A DNA stretch of 51,688 nt from an uncultured Desulfovibrio sp. (GTDB lineage: Bacteria; Desulfobacterota; Desulfovibrionia; Desulfovibrionales; Desulfovibrionaceae). How positions within the stretch are numbered: position 1 is the stretch's first letter; every line of letters starts with the position of its first letter. The DNA lies in contig CAMQVJ010000008.1 of NCBI GenBank assembly GCA_947038175.1, forward strand, positions 1 through 51,688. The letters run 5' to 3'. The notes beneath the pieces were generated by a model, which was given only the letters and a program-made list of their open reading frames with translations, searched no databases and had not been told where the DNA came from. This document shows positions 1 through 8,967 of this stretch, one piece after another. The position numbers and the translations under genes were made by a program.

Positions 1-5
1 AAAAA

Positions 6-43
6 CACATATGTGGGGGTTTGGGGGAGTTCAACTCCCCCAA
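6..43 (-). repeat. Intergenic palindrome element, GGGGGAG/CTCCCCC family
   Basis: The palindrome at 21-43 has arms TTGGGGGAG and CTCCCCCAA around TTCAA. It is preceded by ATGTGGGGG (11-19), so a second G-run lies three bases outside the hairpin. The same arrangement recurs at 3066-3098 and, in the opposite direction, at 6218-6249. An A-run follows. Read on the minus strand it is T-run, hairpin, second C-run, ACAT. Confidence 0.75.
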
Positions 44-131
44 GAAAAAAGAACAAAAAAAAACAAATACACTTACCTTATCGAGCACTTTGCACGCATC
101 TTATAGAGCTCAAGTAACAAGAGGAATATAT

Positions 132-2777
132 ATGTTTACCGCTAAAGAAATACGTCGTAATTTTTTGGAATATTTCAAGAACAACGGGCATACTATTATG
201 CCGTCTGCTTCTCTTATTCCACGTGATGACCCTACCCTGCTTTTTACCAATTCAGGCATGGTGCCTTTCAAACAGGTATTTTTGGGTCAAGAAAATCTTG
301 GCACTCAAAGAGTCAGCACTGCGCAAAAATCTCTTCGTGTAAGTGGCAAACATAATGACCTTGAGAATGTTGGGCGCACAGCAAGACACCATACTTTTTT
401 TGAAATGCTTGGCAATTTTTCCTTTGGGGATTATTTCAAAAAAGAAGCGATGGCATTTGCTTGGAACTTTATCACAAAAGAACTCAAGCTCGATATACAA
501 AAACTCTATGTCACTGTTTATATTGATGACGATGAAGCTTTTGATTTATGGAAAAATGAAATAGGTGTTGATGAAAATCGCATATTCCGCATAAGTGGCA
601 AGGATAATTTTTGGAGTATGGGAGATACAGGACCTTGTGGCCCTTGCTCTGAAATATTCGTGGATCAAGGCGCGGACATGAGCTGTGGCGATAACTGTGG
701 CATTGGTAAATGCGATTGTGACCGCTACCTTGAAATATGGAATCTTGTTTTCATGCAGTTCAATCAAAATACTGACGGCACACGAGAAGACCTTGCAAAA
801 CCTTGTATCGATACAGGTATGGGGCTTGAGCGTATCGCGGCTGTTTGCCAAGGTAAGCGCTCCAATTTTGACACCGATATTTTTCAAGAAATTATCCAAT
901 TCACAGCACAAGACGCTGGGGTGACATACAGTTTTAGTTTTCCAGACACCAATGATATTGACACAGCCCTTAGGGTTATCGCTGACCATAGCCGAGCAGC
1001 AACTTTTCTTATTACCGATGGGATTTTGCCTTCAAACGAAGGGCGAGGCTATGTTTTACGTCGTTTAATCCGTAGAGCTTTGCGTTTTGGTACACTTATT
1101 GGTTTATCTGAAGCCTTTATGTATCGCACTGTTGAGCGTGTTATTGACGTCATGAGCGAAGCCTACCCAGAAATTACAAAAAATAAAGATTTTATTGTAC
1201 GAGCTGTTCGAGAAGAAGAAGAGCGTTTCCGTTTAACCTTGGAAAAAGGCCTTCTGCTTTTAGAAGATGAAATGGAAAAAGCGTCTAAGAAAAATAAAAG
1301 AAATATTAGCGGTGAAATAGCGTTCAAGCTCTACGACACATTTGGCTTCCCTCTTGATATTGTGAATGATATTGCACGTAAGCGTGATTTTACTGTAGAT
1401 GAAGCTGGCTATATTGATCACATGAAGCAACAAAAAGAGCGAGCCCGTGCTGCTTGGAAAGGTTCAGGCGAGAAAGACCTGGCTTCACGCTTCAAAGCAC
1501 TTTTGGATAAGCAAACAAAAACAGCATTTACAGGTTACACAGCCCTCAAAGGGGAAAGTAAAATCATTGATTTGCTCGATGCGCAAACAAACCCCGTGGA
1601 AATATTGGAAGAAGGACAGCATGGCTACGTGCTCACAGCATCTACTCCTTTTTATGGTGCTAGTGGTGGGCAAATGGGTGATACAGGATCAATTTTTGCC
1701 GCAGGCACTACCGTTATCGTAACGGATACCATAAAAGCCAATGCGGATTTAATTGTACATGAAGTCAGTGTTGAACACGGAAAACTCACTAAAGGCCAAG
1801 ACATAAATCTTGAAGTCACAGAGGGCGAACGTGTGGCGTCTGCAAGAAATCACACTTGCACCCACCTTTTACACAGCGCCTTACGTGAAATTTTAGGTGA
1901 GCATGTCCATCAAGCAGGTTCACTTGTTGCGTCTGATCGCTTGCGCTTTGACTTCTCTCATATCGCAGCCATGACCAGTGCCGAAATTGCCCAAGTAGAG
2001 CGCCGAGTCAATGAAATGATTATGACTGCTCAACCTGTTCTTGCCGAAGAGATGACACAGGACGCAGCCCGTGCAAAGGGCGCAGTGGCTCTTTTTGGTG
2101 AAAAGTATGGTGACATGGTACGAGTTGTCAGCATGGGTTCTGATAAGGACCAAATTTCCCTTGAATTTTGCGGAGGTACTCACCTCTCAAACACAGGTCA
2201 AGCGGGGGCTTTTGTTATTCTATCCGAAGCAGGCGTTTCCGCTGGCACTCGTCGAATAGAGGCCACAACAGGCTTAAATTCTATGAAATTTTTGCACGAA
2301 CTTCGCAAAGAAAGCCAAGATTTATGCGCAGATTTAAAAGCCCGCCCAGGTGAACTTGTGGCGAAAGTGGATACTTTACAAAAAGAAGTCAAACTCTTGC
2401 GCAAAGATTTAGATAAAAGCAACGCTGCTAGCAGTGGTGATATTATGTCTGCCCTCAAAGAAGTAAACGGAATAAAAGTTCTCGCCCAAAAAGTACCGAA
2501 TATGAGTGTAAAAGCTCTGCGTGATTTAATGGACGATGTACGTTCAAAAATCCCCAGTGGCATAGCTTGCTTGATAACAGAAGAAGGAGAAAAGGCTCAA
2601 TTGCTTCTTTATGTTTCTAAAGACTTACACGAAAAATATACCGCTCCAAGCCTTGTCAAAGAAATCGCCCCCCTCATTGAAGGATCAGGCGGCGGTCGCC
2701 CTGACCTTGCGCAAGCAGGCGGAACAAAACCAGCAGGAATTAAAGACGCTATCCAAAAATTAGAAAGCATTATTTAA
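132..2777 (+). CDS. alaS: Alanine--tRNA ligase
   Basis: Cytoplasmic enzyme that charges tRNA-Ala and edits mischarged Ser/Gly. The 881-residue product has the usual length. It begins [15 protein letters not shown], the standard AlaS N-terminus; the frame is open for 37 codons upstream, but the ATG at 132 has AGAGGA just before it and fits the family start. The aminoacylation core includes [16 protein letters not shown]. The editing domain has the zinc-binding HTCTHLLH and EFCGGTHLS motifs. The C-terminal DHHA1-type region ends in a glycine-rich [14 protein letters not shown] stretch. The gene stands alone, with a strong terminator 22 bases after its stop. Confidence 0.98.
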   Translation: MFTAKEIRRNFLEYFKNNGHTIMPSASLIPRDDPTLLFTNSGMVPFKQVFLGQENLGTQRVSTAQKSLRVSGKHNDLENVGRTARHHTFFEMLGNFSFGDYFKKEAMAFAWNFITKELKLDIQKLYVTVYIDDDEAFDLWKNEIGVDENRIFRISGKDNFWSMGDTGPCGPCSEIFVDQGADMSCGDNCGIGKCDCDRYLEIWNLVFMQFNQNTDGTREDLAKPCIDTGMGLERIAAVCQGKRSNFDTDIFQEIIQFTAQDAGVTYSFSFPDTNDIDTALRVIADHSRAATFLITDGILPSNEGRGYVLRRLIRRALRFGTLIGLSEAFMYRTVERVIDVMSEAYPEITKNKDFIVRAVREEEERFRLTLEKGLLLLEDEMEKASKKNKRNISGEIAFKLYDTFGFPLDIVNDIARKRDFTVDEAGYIDHMKQQKERARAAWKGSGEKDLASRFKALLDKQTKTAFTGYTALKGESKIIDLLDAQTNPVEILEEGQHGYVLTASTPFYGASGGQMGDTGSIFAAGTTVIVTDTIKANADLIVHEVSVEHGKLTKGQDINLEVTEGERVASARNHTCTHLLHSALREILGEHVHQAGSLVASDRLRFDFSHIAAMTSAEIAQVERRVNEMIMTAQPVLAEEMTQDAARAKGAVALFGEKYGDMVRVVSMGSDKDQISLEFCGGTHLSNTGQAGAFVILSEAGVSAGTRRIEATTGLNSMKFLHELRKESQDLCADLKARPGELVAKVDTLQKEVKLLRKDLDKSNAASSGDIMSALKEVNGIKVLAQKVPNMSVKALRDLMDDVRSKIPSGIACLITEEGEKAQLLLYVSKDLHEKYTAPSLVKEIAPLIEGSGGGRPDLAQAGGTKPAGIKDAIQKLESII

Positions 2778-2799
2778 TACCTTTCATCATTATTTTCCT

Positions 2800-2846
2800 A
2801 ATCAAAAGACGCCTATTTTCTAATAAAAAATAGGCGTCTTTTGATT
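2800..2846 (+). terminator. Rho-independent terminator after alaS
   Basis: Perfect 20-bp stem (2800-2819 with 2827-2846) with a 7-nt loop. The arms carry A-rich and T-rich ends, so it can act in both directions. Confidence 0.85.
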
Positions 2847-2924
2847 TATGATTCTTCTCTCAGTACAAAGCCTTACAGAGCAACTCTCTCTCATTTCTTT
2901 AATCAAAAACTATGAGTTTCCAAA

Positions 2925-3030
2925 GCACATGATGCCCTTGCTTTGCTGTCCCTTTGTGTCATTAATCACTATGCTCGTAAACACAAACTGCTACGCCGCC
3001 CGTCGGGTGGCTGGCAACCTCATGTCTCAG
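2925..3030. repeat. Degenerate palindromic modules in the alaS-ogt gap
   Basis: The gap 2847-3123 holds no credible gene. It contains a decayed CATGATGCCC word (about 2927-2940), a hairpin with end arms TTTGTG/CACAAA (about 2956-2990) that resembles sites near 12486 and 44333, and a GC-rich snapback near 2993-3013. The order of modules resembles the gap at 44296-44400. Confidence 0.45.
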
Positions 3031-3098
3031 TTTTTTTTGTAAACAACGTTTACAAAAAAAACTAAATGTGGGGGCTAGGGGGAGTTCAACTCCCCCTA
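3031..3098 (-). repeat. Two-hairpin intergenic element, GGGGGAG family
   Basis: The first hairpin (3031-3061) has 14-bp arms, T8 plus GTAAAC pairing with GTTTAC plus A8, with a 3-nt loop. After ATGTGGGGG comes the palindrome with arms TAGGGGGAG/CTCCCCCTA (3076-3098). Hairpin order and spacing match the elements at 42672-42732 and in the 44-45 kb copies. It lies just beyond the 3' end of ogt, read on the minus strand. Confidence 0.75.
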
Positions 3099-3123
3099 AA
3101 AAAATAAAGTAGTATACACCATA

Positions 3124-3744
3124 CTACACAGCACCTTTCTCAATGCCAAGTAAGGTTGATTTCACCTGTAAGCCACTAGCATAGCCAACGAGCGCTCCGT
3201 TAGCACCAAGAACTCTATGGCAGGGGACTATGATGGCAACTGGGTTTTTATTATTCGCCATACCCACCGCACGAGAGGCTTTATCATTGCCAACGGCAAC
3301 AGCGATATCTTTATAGGAACACACTTCCCCATAAGGAATATCCGTGAGCGCCTTCCATACAGATTGTTGAAACGCCGTTCCCACAAGGTGCAGGGGAATA
3401 TCAAAGGACTTCCGTTTTCCCTCAAAATACTCTGTTAACTGTGTAAACACATTTTGAGCAAAATCGTCACCACAGGAATCATCATTAAAATAACCAAGCG
3501 AACCATCGGGCGAATCACCAAGTGAACCATCGGGCGAAATACTTTCTTCTCTCTCAATATTTCTTGTCTGTGTAAAATCACTTAAAAAACTATTTTGCAA
3601 AAAATTCATATCCTTGCTCTCGTCCGCTGGAACTTGCTTCAGAAAAACAGAATACAGTTCTTCATCTTTATACTCGATACTAATGCTCACACACAAGGGC
3701 AATAATCCATCTCTCAAGGTAAATATTTTTCGTGCTTTTTGCAT
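3124..3744 (-). CDS. ogt: Methylated-DNA--protein-cysteine S-methyltransferase
   Basis: Suicidal DNA-repair protein that moves the alkyl group from O6-alkylguanine to its own cysteine. The C-terminal half has the family signature: IPYGEVCSYKDIA, the arginine-finger region ASRAVGMANNKNP, and the active site VPCHRV with Cys175. The start at 3744 is chosen because AAAGGAGC sits 6-7 bases upstream; an ATG five codons earlier lies before that ribosome site. The N-terminal half is poorly conserved and carries a direct duplication SPDGSLGD/SPDGSLGY at about residues 70-84. It lies 113 bases downstream of the AlkA-like glycosylase on the same strand, so the two probably form an alkylation-repair unit. 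Confidence 0.93.
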   Translation of the reverse strand: MQKARKIFTLRDGLLPLCVSISIEYKDEELYSVFLKQVPADESKDMNFLQNSFLSDFTQTRNIEREESISPDGSLGDSPDGSLGYFNDDSCGDDFAQNVFTQLTEYFEGKRKSFDIPLHLVGTAFQQSVWKALTDIPYGEVCSYKDIAVAVGNDKASRAVGMANNKNPVAIIVPCHRVLGANGALVGYASGLQVKSTLLGIEKGAV

Positions 3745-3857
3745 AAGAGCTCCTTTCATCAGATATTTTTTATTTCTATCTCTATTTCTATTTCTAGGGA
3801 AAGTGATTATGTATTTACTTTATTTCTTTAGCTTTCATATTTTACAGAGTTTTCAAA

Positions 3858-4538
3858 TTATTCAGGTTTCTTAGACTTTTCTTTTTCCTTTACAGGTGCA
3901 GGATCAACAAATTCAGGAAATTTCCCACCTGCTATTTCCCAAAGATAAAAACTAGCGATAGAACCATAAGGTGAAAATTTCTTTTTATAATATTGAAAAT
4001 CCTCTTTCGTAATTTCTTCTTTTTGATAAAGCATACGCAAGCCTCTCAATATGGCCAAATCACCAAAGCTAAGAATGTCAGGGCGTTGCATAGAGAAAAG
4101 CATAATCATTTCAGCCGTCCATGCACCTATCCCCTTGAGGCTCGACAATGCTTTCACCACATCTTCATCCGACATACTTTGAAGTGCATGTATATCAAAC
4201 TCTTTACCCTCTACTTTTTGAGAGAAATCTAAAATATATCGTGCCTTTCTAAGGCTCATTCCACAAGACTGAATTTCTTCCTCACTCAAGGCACAAACAT
4301 GCGCAGAAGAAATTTTACTGCACTGGCTTTTCTCAAAAACTTTATTCTCTAAACGCTCCCAAATAGTTCTATGGGCTTTCATGGATATTTGCTGGCCCGT
4401 AATAGTATAGATAACAGCAAGAAATAAATCTGGACGCACCCGTCGTTCAAGTTTGCCAATTTTATCAATGACACTCGCAAGCTTCTTATCTTTTTTCTTA
4501 AGGAGACAGAGCTCTTCTTCGCTATAAATAAAATACAT
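3858..4538 (-). CDS. DNA-3-methyladenine glycosylase, HhH-GPD (AlkA-like)
   Basis: Base-excision repair glycosylase, 226 residues, expected to remove alkylated purines. Visible family features are TITGQQISMKA in the N-terminal helical part, the helix-hairpin-helix LSSLKGIGAWTAEM at about residues 132-145, and the catalytic aspartate in SFGDLAILRG at about residue 160. The start at 4538 has GGGAG four bases upstream; an ATG 13 codons earlier lacks a site. The lysine-rich C-terminus ends close to A/T-rich sequence. The gene points away from the GtrA-like gene and lies upstream of ogt. Whether it matches AlkA or the MagI/Mag1 branch cannot be settled by eye. Confidence 0.88.
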   Translation of the reverse strand: MYFIYSEEELCLLKKKDKKLASVIDKIGKLERRVRPDLFLAVIYTITGQQISMKAHRTIWERLENKVFEKSQCSKISSAHVCALSEEEIQSCGMSLRKARYILDFSQKVEGKEFDIHALQSMSDEDVVKALSSLKGIGAWTAEMIMLFSMQRPDILSFGDLAILRGLRMLYQKEEITKEDFQYYKKKFSPYGSIASFYLWEIAGGKFPEFVDPAPVKEKEKSKKPE

Positions 4539-4705
4539 ACTACTCCCAAAAGAATGAACACACAAAATTGACAGCACTTAGGCTATGATATATTCTTCTA
4601 CTGTGCTTCAAATGCACTTCTACTGCCCCGTAAAAATACTGTTTTTTCTTTTAGGTGTCGACCCTTATTATAGCGCAACTCTAAAACAATAAGAACTAGG
4701 TGTAT

Positions 4706-5317
4706 ATGAACCCCTTAATAAAACAAAAACTTCGAGAATTCCCTCAAACTGCATGGAATTTTCTCGTATTTATATGGAGATACTGTTGGGATACTCCTTA
4801 TCTTAGATTCTTAAATATCGGTTTCGTTAATTTACTTTTCATGTTTGGGATTGGTATATTACTCGACGTTACACTTAAAAACCTGATACCTACTTTTCTC
4901 CTTGCCCTTCTCATCAGTGTATTCCATGTCACCTTTTCCTTTGCCATGCGCAAAATCTTTATTTACAAAACAAAAGACAATTGGCTCAAAGAATATTTAC
5001 GATGCTATCTCTTTTATAGTGTAAGCATCATCGTCTCCGTCCTTGTGCTTTGGATACTGATTGATTCCTTCAAGTTCACATTCTGGATTGCCCAAGCACT
5101 TAGTCTACTCAGCGCAACCATCTTCTATTCCATTACGTCTCGCTATTTTGCTTTTATGTACTTTCAGGAAAAAGACCCACTTAATGAAACTAATATAGAA
5201 CAGAAGGAAGAAAAAATCGAAAACTCAGAAAAGAATAAAGATGACAGCAATCATCTTGATCACACCAAAGAACTTACTCATAAAACCAACGCCATAAACC
5301 ATGACGACCCAGAATAA
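4706..5317 (+). CDS. GtrA-like family membrane protein
   Basis: Inner-membrane protein of about 203 residues with four hydrophobic segments, arranged as in GtrA-type proteins. The loop FAMRKIFIYKTKDNW between segments 2 and 3, and ITSRYFAFMYF at the end of segment 4, match the family pattern. Family members are linked to flipping or handling of polyprenyl-linked sugars. No glycosyltransferase lies next to it, so a specific role cannot be given. A charged, hydrophilic tail rich in E, K, N and D (about 45 residues) follows the last segment. The ATG at 4706 is preferred, with TAGG upstream; GTG at 4700 is possible. The stop codon opens a TAA repeat. Confidence 0.72.
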   Translation: MNPLIKQKLREFPQTAWNFLVFIWRYCWDTPYLRFLNIGFVNLLFMFGIGILLDVTLKNLIPTFLLALLISVFHVTFSFAMRKIFIYKTKDNWLKEYLRCYLFYSVSIIVSVLVLWILIDSFKFTFWIAQALSLLSATIFYSITSRYFAFMYFQEKDPLNETNIEQKEEKIENSEKNKDDSNHLDHTKELTHKTNAINHDDPE

Positions 5318-5332
5318 TAATAATAATAATAA
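5315..5332. repeat. (TAA)6 microsatellite starting at a stop codon
   Basis: Six consecutive TAA triplets begin with the stop codon of the GtrA-like gene, giving six in-frame stops in a row. The next gene starts 30 bases later. Confidence 0.95.
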
Positions 5333-5362
5333 TACGCTACCAAAAAGAGAACGGGGAAATAA

Positions 5363-6163
5363 ATGATAACTTTTTTGATAATATATGCCCTACTCGGTGC
5401 AGCCGCAGGAATTTTGGCAGGTTTACTCGGGCTAGGCGGTGGTATTATTCTCGTACCACTCCTCACAATTGTCTTTCAATTCCAAGGCTTCCCCCCCGAT
5501 ATCCTCATGCACATGGCGCTTGGTACTTCCCTAGCAAGTATTATCTTCACATCTTTTTCAAGTGCTCGCTCCCACAGCAAAATGGGCGGAGTAAAATGGA
5601 ATATTGTCAGAAACATAAGCATCGGCATTCTCCTAGGGACATACATAGGCTCCTATGCAGCATCCTCTATTCCAGCAGAATACCTACAAGTCTTTTTTAG
5701 CATTTTCCTTTTCTATGTTACCTCACAAATGATACAAGGCAAAACACCAAAAGCCGCACGCCAAATGCCAAAACTCCTCCTAACCAATACAGTAGGGCTT
5801 TGCATCGGCTTTATTTCAAGCCTCGTAGGTATCGGAGGAGGAACACTGTCCGTGCCTTTCATGATCTGGCACAACGTACCCATACGCCAAGCCATTGGCA
5901 CTTCCGCAGCAATAGGCATGCCCATTGCCCTCTCAGGTGCAGCAGGCTACTATATGAATGGACTAGGGCTAACTAACTTGCCCGAATTCTCAGCAGGATT
6001 CATATATCTCCCTGCCCTCTGTGCCATAGTATTCTTCAGCATGCTAACTGCCCCCTTCGGCGCTCGCCTCGCACACAACCTACCCGTAGCGAAAATCAAA
6101 AAATTCTTCGCCATTTTTCTCATCATCGCTGCTTCCAATATGCTTATTAATGCTATGTACTAG
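5363..6163 (+). CDS. Sulfite exporter TauE/SafE family (TSUP) permease
   Basis: Integral membrane protein of 266 residues with about eight hydrophobic segments. Two homologous halves each begin with the family's glycine-rich turn: GLLGLGGGIILVPLL near residue 20 and LVGIGGGTLSVPFM near residue 155. Members export sulfite, sulfonates or related organic anions; the substrate here cannot be read from sequence, though sulfur compounds are plausible in a sulfur-metabolising anaerobe. The start has GGGGA upstream. It follows the GtrA-like gene by 45 bases on the same strand and may be co-transcribed. A long T-rich tract and a palindrome of the intergenic family follow its stop. Confidence 0.88.
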   Translation: MITFLIIYALLGAAAGILAGLLGLGGGIILVPLLTIVFQFQGFPPDILMHMALGTSLASIIFTSFSSARSHSKMGGVKWNIVRNISIGILLGTYIGSYAASSIPAEYLQVFFSIFLFYVTSQMIQGKTPKAARQMPKLLLTNTVGLCIGFISSLVGIGGGTLSVPFMIWHNVPIRQAIGTSAAIGMPIALSGAAGYYMNGLGLTNLPEFSAGFIYLPALCAIVFFSMLTAPFGARLAHNLPVAKIKKFFAIFLIIAASNMLINAMY

Positions 6164-6210
6164 TACTTAGTTTTTTCTTTTATTTTATCTTTTCTTTTTG
6201 TTTTTTTTTG

Positions 6211-6249
6211 TTTTTTCAGGGGGAGTTGAACTCCCCCTGACCCCCACAT
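6211..6249 (+). repeat. Intergenic palindrome element, GGGGGAG family
   Basis: T-run, then a palindrome with arms AGGGGGAG/CTCCCCCT (6218-6238), then CCCCCACAT. It is the reverse-direction equivalent of the elements at 6-43 and 3066-3098. It follows the 3' end of the TSUP gene. Confidence 0.75.
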
Positions 6250-6295
6250 ATAATTGATATATGTAGACCGTATATTTACTGTGAATAATTTCTTC

Positions 6296-6376
6296 TAAGA
6301 GCGTTGAACTCTCGTGTCCACCTTGAATCCTTTTCACTAAGCTTGAAGTCCCACTGACCCACACATGTAATTCAAT
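6296..6376 (+). repeat. Decayed second copy of the palindrome element
   Basis: The stretch at 6345-6376 (GAAGTCCCACTGACCC, then ACACATGTAATT) aligns base by base, with substitutions, to the end of the intact element at 6225-6256. The left arm is disrupted; AGAGCGTTGAACTCTC at 6298-6313 may be another arm pair. The gap 6164-6461 has no gene. Confidence 0.5.
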
Positions 6377-6461
6377 AACCTGAAAGTCATCTATTGGAAT
6401 TTCTTAAGCAAGATTTTCGTTTCTGCAATCGCATATGCCAATACTATACAAGACTTAAAGC

Positions 6462-6493
6462 AAAAAAAAGCCCTCAAAAATGAGGGCTTTTTT
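6462..6493 (-). terminator. Rho-independent terminator after rplL
   Basis: Stem GCCCTCA/TGAGGGC with A/T extensions. It ends the tRNA-tuf-secE-nusG-rpl operon 23 bases after rplL. Its presence means rpoBC is not co-transcribed from here. Confidence 0.9.
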
Positions 6494-6515
6494 ATAGAAA
6501 ATAATTTATGAAAAA

Positions 6516-6896
6516 TTATTTAATTTCTGCAGTAGCGCCAGCTTCAGTAAGTTGCTTCTTAGCGTCTTCTGCTTCGTCTTTAGTTACAGCTTCTTTCAAA
6601 GTAGAAGGAGCTGTGTCAACTTTGTCTTTTGCTTCTTTAAGACCAAGGCCTGTCAAAGCGCGAACAACTTTGATAACGCCAATCTTGTTAGCGCCAGCTT
6701 CTTTCAAAATAACGTCAAATTCTGTTTTTTCTTCTTCAGCAGATGCGCCACCAGCAGCTGGTGCCATTACCATAGCAGCAGCAGGAGCAGCAGCAGAAAC
6801 ACCGAATTTTTCTTCGAGTTCTTTGATGAATACTGAAAGTTCGAGAACGGTCATATTAGCGATAAATTCAACTACTTGTTCTTTAGATACGGACAT
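6516..6896 (-). CDS. rplL: 50S ribosomal protein L7/L12
   Basis: Stalk protein of the large subunit that recruits translation factors; dimers bind L10. The 126-residue product has the N-terminal dimerisation domain ([20 protein letters not shown]), an Ala/Gly hinge around residues 35-52, and the C-terminal factor-binding domain ([32 protein letters not shown]). AAGGAG precedes the start. It is the last gene of the operon, 51 bases after rplJ, and is followed directly by a terminator. Confidence 0.98.
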   Translation of the reverse strand: MSVSKEQVVEFIANMTVLELSVFIKELEEKFGVSAAAPAAAMVMAPAAGGASAEEEKTEFDVILKEAGANKIGVIKVVRALTGLGLKEAKDKVDTAPSTLKEAVTKDEAEDAKKQLTEAGATAEIK

Positions 6897-6947
6897 TGGA
6901 TTTCTCCTTAAATTTTAGTTTAAAATCTTTGGCATAAAAATGCGGGA

Positions 6948-7466
6948 TTAAGCGGCCTTCTTTGACTCCAAATCTTTGAGAGCATAAAGAAGAGGACGAA
7001 CCATGTTTGCCATGAGCGACACAAAATTTGTGGGCACAGCATTCATGGTGGACAAAGCGTGGGCAAGCAATTGGTCTCTGCTTGGTAACTTTGCAAGAGC
7101 ATCAATCTCAGCAGCGCTAAGACCTTTGCCATCAAGGCTACCATGACGGACTTTTAGGAGCTTGCTTTCTTTCACAAAGTCACTGACCGCTTTGGCAATA
7201 GCCACAGGATCACTGAATCCAAGTGCGATAGCGCAGTTTTCTTTAAAGTCATCTGAAATAGATGAATGCGCTGTATCGGCTAAAGCGATCCGAGCAAGAG
7301 TATTTTTAACGACATAATATTCGCCACCGGCTTCACGGATTGTAACTCTTAAACGGGTCAGCTCTTCCACCGACATACCCTTGAAATCAGTCACTACTAC
7401 AATATTCGCTTCAGCCGCACGAGAGCGGATTTGTTCGATAATTGTAGATTTTTCTGACTTATTCAC
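6948..7466 (-). CDS. rplJ: 50S ribosomal protein L10
   Basis: Base of the ribosomal stalk; binds 23S rRNA and L7/L12 dimers. The product is about 172 residues. I chose the GTG at 7466: GAAGGAG lies 6 bases upstream, and the resulting N-terminus [13 protein letters not shown] fits L10. The frame can also start at a GTG five codons earlier, but that codon overlaps the ribosome-binding site. ADIANIVV-like strand [18 protein letters not shown] and the [13 protein letters not shown] segment identify the family. The 5' leader carries a probable L10-binding element, consistent with autoregulation of rplJL. Confidence 0.95.
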   Translation of the reverse strand: MNKSEKSTIIEQIRSRAAEANIVVVTDFKGMSVEELTRLRVTIREAGGEYYVVKNTLARIALADTAHSSISDDFKENCAIALGFSDPVAIAKAVSDFVKESKLLKVRHGSLDGKGLSAAEIDALAKLPSRDQLLAHALSTMNAVPTNFVSLMANMVRPLLYALKDLESKKAA

Positions 7467-7506
7467 GCGAATCTCCTTCACGTTTTGGGTTATTGTCTTG
7501 TGAAAT

Positions 7507-7562
7507 GCCGAGCCAAATTGTCTAAGCAGGATTTATTTGTGTACCTACCGTCTTCGACTCGA
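7507..7562 (-). promoter_or_regulatory. Probable L10 leader (autoregulatory RNA)
   Basis: Upstream of rplJ the transcript contains GACGGTAGGT, an A-rich loop, then TCCTGC and further pairing (GAGTC with GACT-like bases). This resembles the kink-turn-bearing L10 leader known from many bacteria, where L10-L12 binding represses translation of rplJL. It is recognised by pattern only; a covariance-model search would decide. Confidence 0.6.
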
Positions 7563-7602
7563 AAATTCCAAACCTTAGTTGTATATCACTAAATTCTAAA
7601 CA

Positions 7603-7644
7603 TAAAAAGAAATATGACTTACAAGTTTTGCCCATAAGTCATAT
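7603..7644 (-). terminator. Terminator-like hairpin between rplA and rplJ
   Basis: 10-bp stem ATATGACTTA/TAAGTCATAT with a 13-nt loop, followed on the minus strand by a T-rich stretch. It lies 12 bases past the rplA stop and probably attenuates read-through into rplJL. Confidence 0.6.
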
Positions 7645-7655
7645 CATTTTCAAAT

Positions 7656-8363
7656 TTAGCCTTCGATGAACTTTCTAACTTGAGTTGTGTCAACTCTAAA
7701 ACCAGGTCCCATTGTCGTTGATACTGCCATCTTAGTCATATATTGACCCTTTGCAGAGCTAGGCTTTAAGCGCATTACTGCATCAAGAACAGCTTTCAAG
7801 TTATCTTGAATCTTTTCTGGACCAAAGGATACTTTACCAAGAGGTGCATGAAGTACGCCAGCTTTGTCAACTTTAAAGTCAACCTTACCAGCTTTAAGTT
7901 CTTCAACAGCTTTAGTAACATCAAAAGTTACTGTACCTGTTTTTGCGTTTGGCATAAGACCACGAGGTCCTAATTGACGACCAACTTGACCAACAAGAGC
8001 CATAACGTCAGGTGTTGCAACAGCTGCATCAAAGTTCATGTTGCCAGATTTAATCATGTCAACTAAATCTTCAGCACCAACAATATCAGCACCAGCTGCC
8101 TTAGCTTCCGCTTGCTTATCACCTTTACAGAAAACAGCTACACGAATTGTTTTGCCAAGACCATGAGGTAAAGACACAGCACCACGAACCATTTGGTCGG
8201 AGTATTTTGGATCTACGCCAAGTCCAAGTGCTACATCAACGGTTTCATCAAATTTAGCAAAAGAAGCAGCAATAGATTTGCTTACAGCTTCTTCTACAGT
8301 TAAAAGGGTAGAAAGGTCTACGCCTTCAACAGATTTACGATATTTTTTGCCATAGGTGGGCAT
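7656..8363 (-). CDS. rplA: 50S ribosomal protein L1
   Basis: L1-stalk protein of the large subunit; moves E-site tRNA and represses its own mRNA in many bacteria. The 235-residue length is normal. Recognisable segments are [16 protein letters not shown], the [19 protein letters not shown] strand and [18 protein letters not shown]. It lies 121 bases after rplK in the standard rplK-rplA order. The gap between them holds a small hairpin with arms CTACCG/CGGTAG (8401-8418) whose role is unknown. Confidence 0.98.
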   Translation of the reverse strand: MPTYGKKYRKSVEGVDLSTLLTVEEAVSKSIAASFAKFDETVDVALGLGVDPKYSDQMVRGAVSLPHGLGKTIRVAVFCKGDKQAEAKAAGADIVGAEDLVDMIKSGNMNFDAAVATPDVMALVGQVGRQLGPRGLMPNAKTGTVTFDVTKAVEELKAGKVDFKVDKAGVLHAPLGKVSFGPEKIQDNLKAVLDAVMRLKPSSAKGQYMTKMAVSTTMGPGFRVDTTQVRKFIEG

Positions 8364-8484
8364 AATTATTCCCTTTCTTTGCGCTATTCGTCTTGAATCT
8401 CCTACCGTAAATTCGGTAGTACTGTCGAGTCCAACGATAATGCACGCGAAAAATCACGTTCAATCGATTGGTCAACTGCCCTCA

Positions 8485-8910
8485 TTAACCCTTAATTACT
8501 AGACCCATGCTACGTGCAGTGCCTTCAATATTGCGACACGCACCTTCAAGATCTTTGCAGTTTAGGTCAGGCATCTTAACTTTTGCAATTTCTTCTACCT
8601 GAGCTTTGGTAACAGATCCAATCTTATTACGGTTAGGCTCACCAGATCCCTTCGCAACATTCGCAGCCTTCAAAAGAAGGATCGGAGCTGGAGGTGTTTT
8701 AGTGATAAACGTAAATGAACGGTCTGCATAAACGGTGATAACCACAGGAATAATCATTCCCTTTTGGTCTTGTGTACGGGCGTTAAACTCTTTACAGAAG
8801 CCCATAATATTCACACCGTGCTGCCCCAAAGCAGGACCAACTGGAGGAGAAGGATTAGCTGCTCCTGCAGGAATTTGCAATTTAATTTTGCCTACTTCTT
8901 TTTTGGCCAT
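8485..8910 (-). CDS. rplK: 50S ribosomal protein L11
   Basis: Component of the GTPase-associated centre, needed for factor function and the stringent response. The product is 141 residues. The proline-rich N-terminus IQLPAG-type ([20 protein letters not shown]) and the C-terminal rRNA-binding domain ([30 protein letters not shown]) are clear. It follows nusG by 57 bases, with AAGGAAAA-like sequence upstream of ATG. Confidence 0.98.
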   Translation of the reverse strand: MAKKEVGKIKLQIPAGAANPSPPVGPALGQHGVNIMGFCKEFNARTQDQKGMIIPVVITVYADRSFTFITKTPPAPILLLKAANVAKGSGEPNRNKIGSVTKAQVEEIAKVKMPDLNCKDLEGACRNIEGTARSMGLVIKG

Positions 8911-8967
8911 GATTTTTTCCTTATAATTAAGCCCAAACTCTATACAATATGAAGTGGGCTATACGGG

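Noticed and set aside
2848..3042. 64-codon open frame after alaS
   Set aside because: It starts within the terminator hairpin and runs through repeat modules; no protein-like features.
6552..6836. Open frame on the plus strand across rplL
   Set aside because: It is antisense to a clear ribosomal protein gene and its composition only mirrors rplL codon use.
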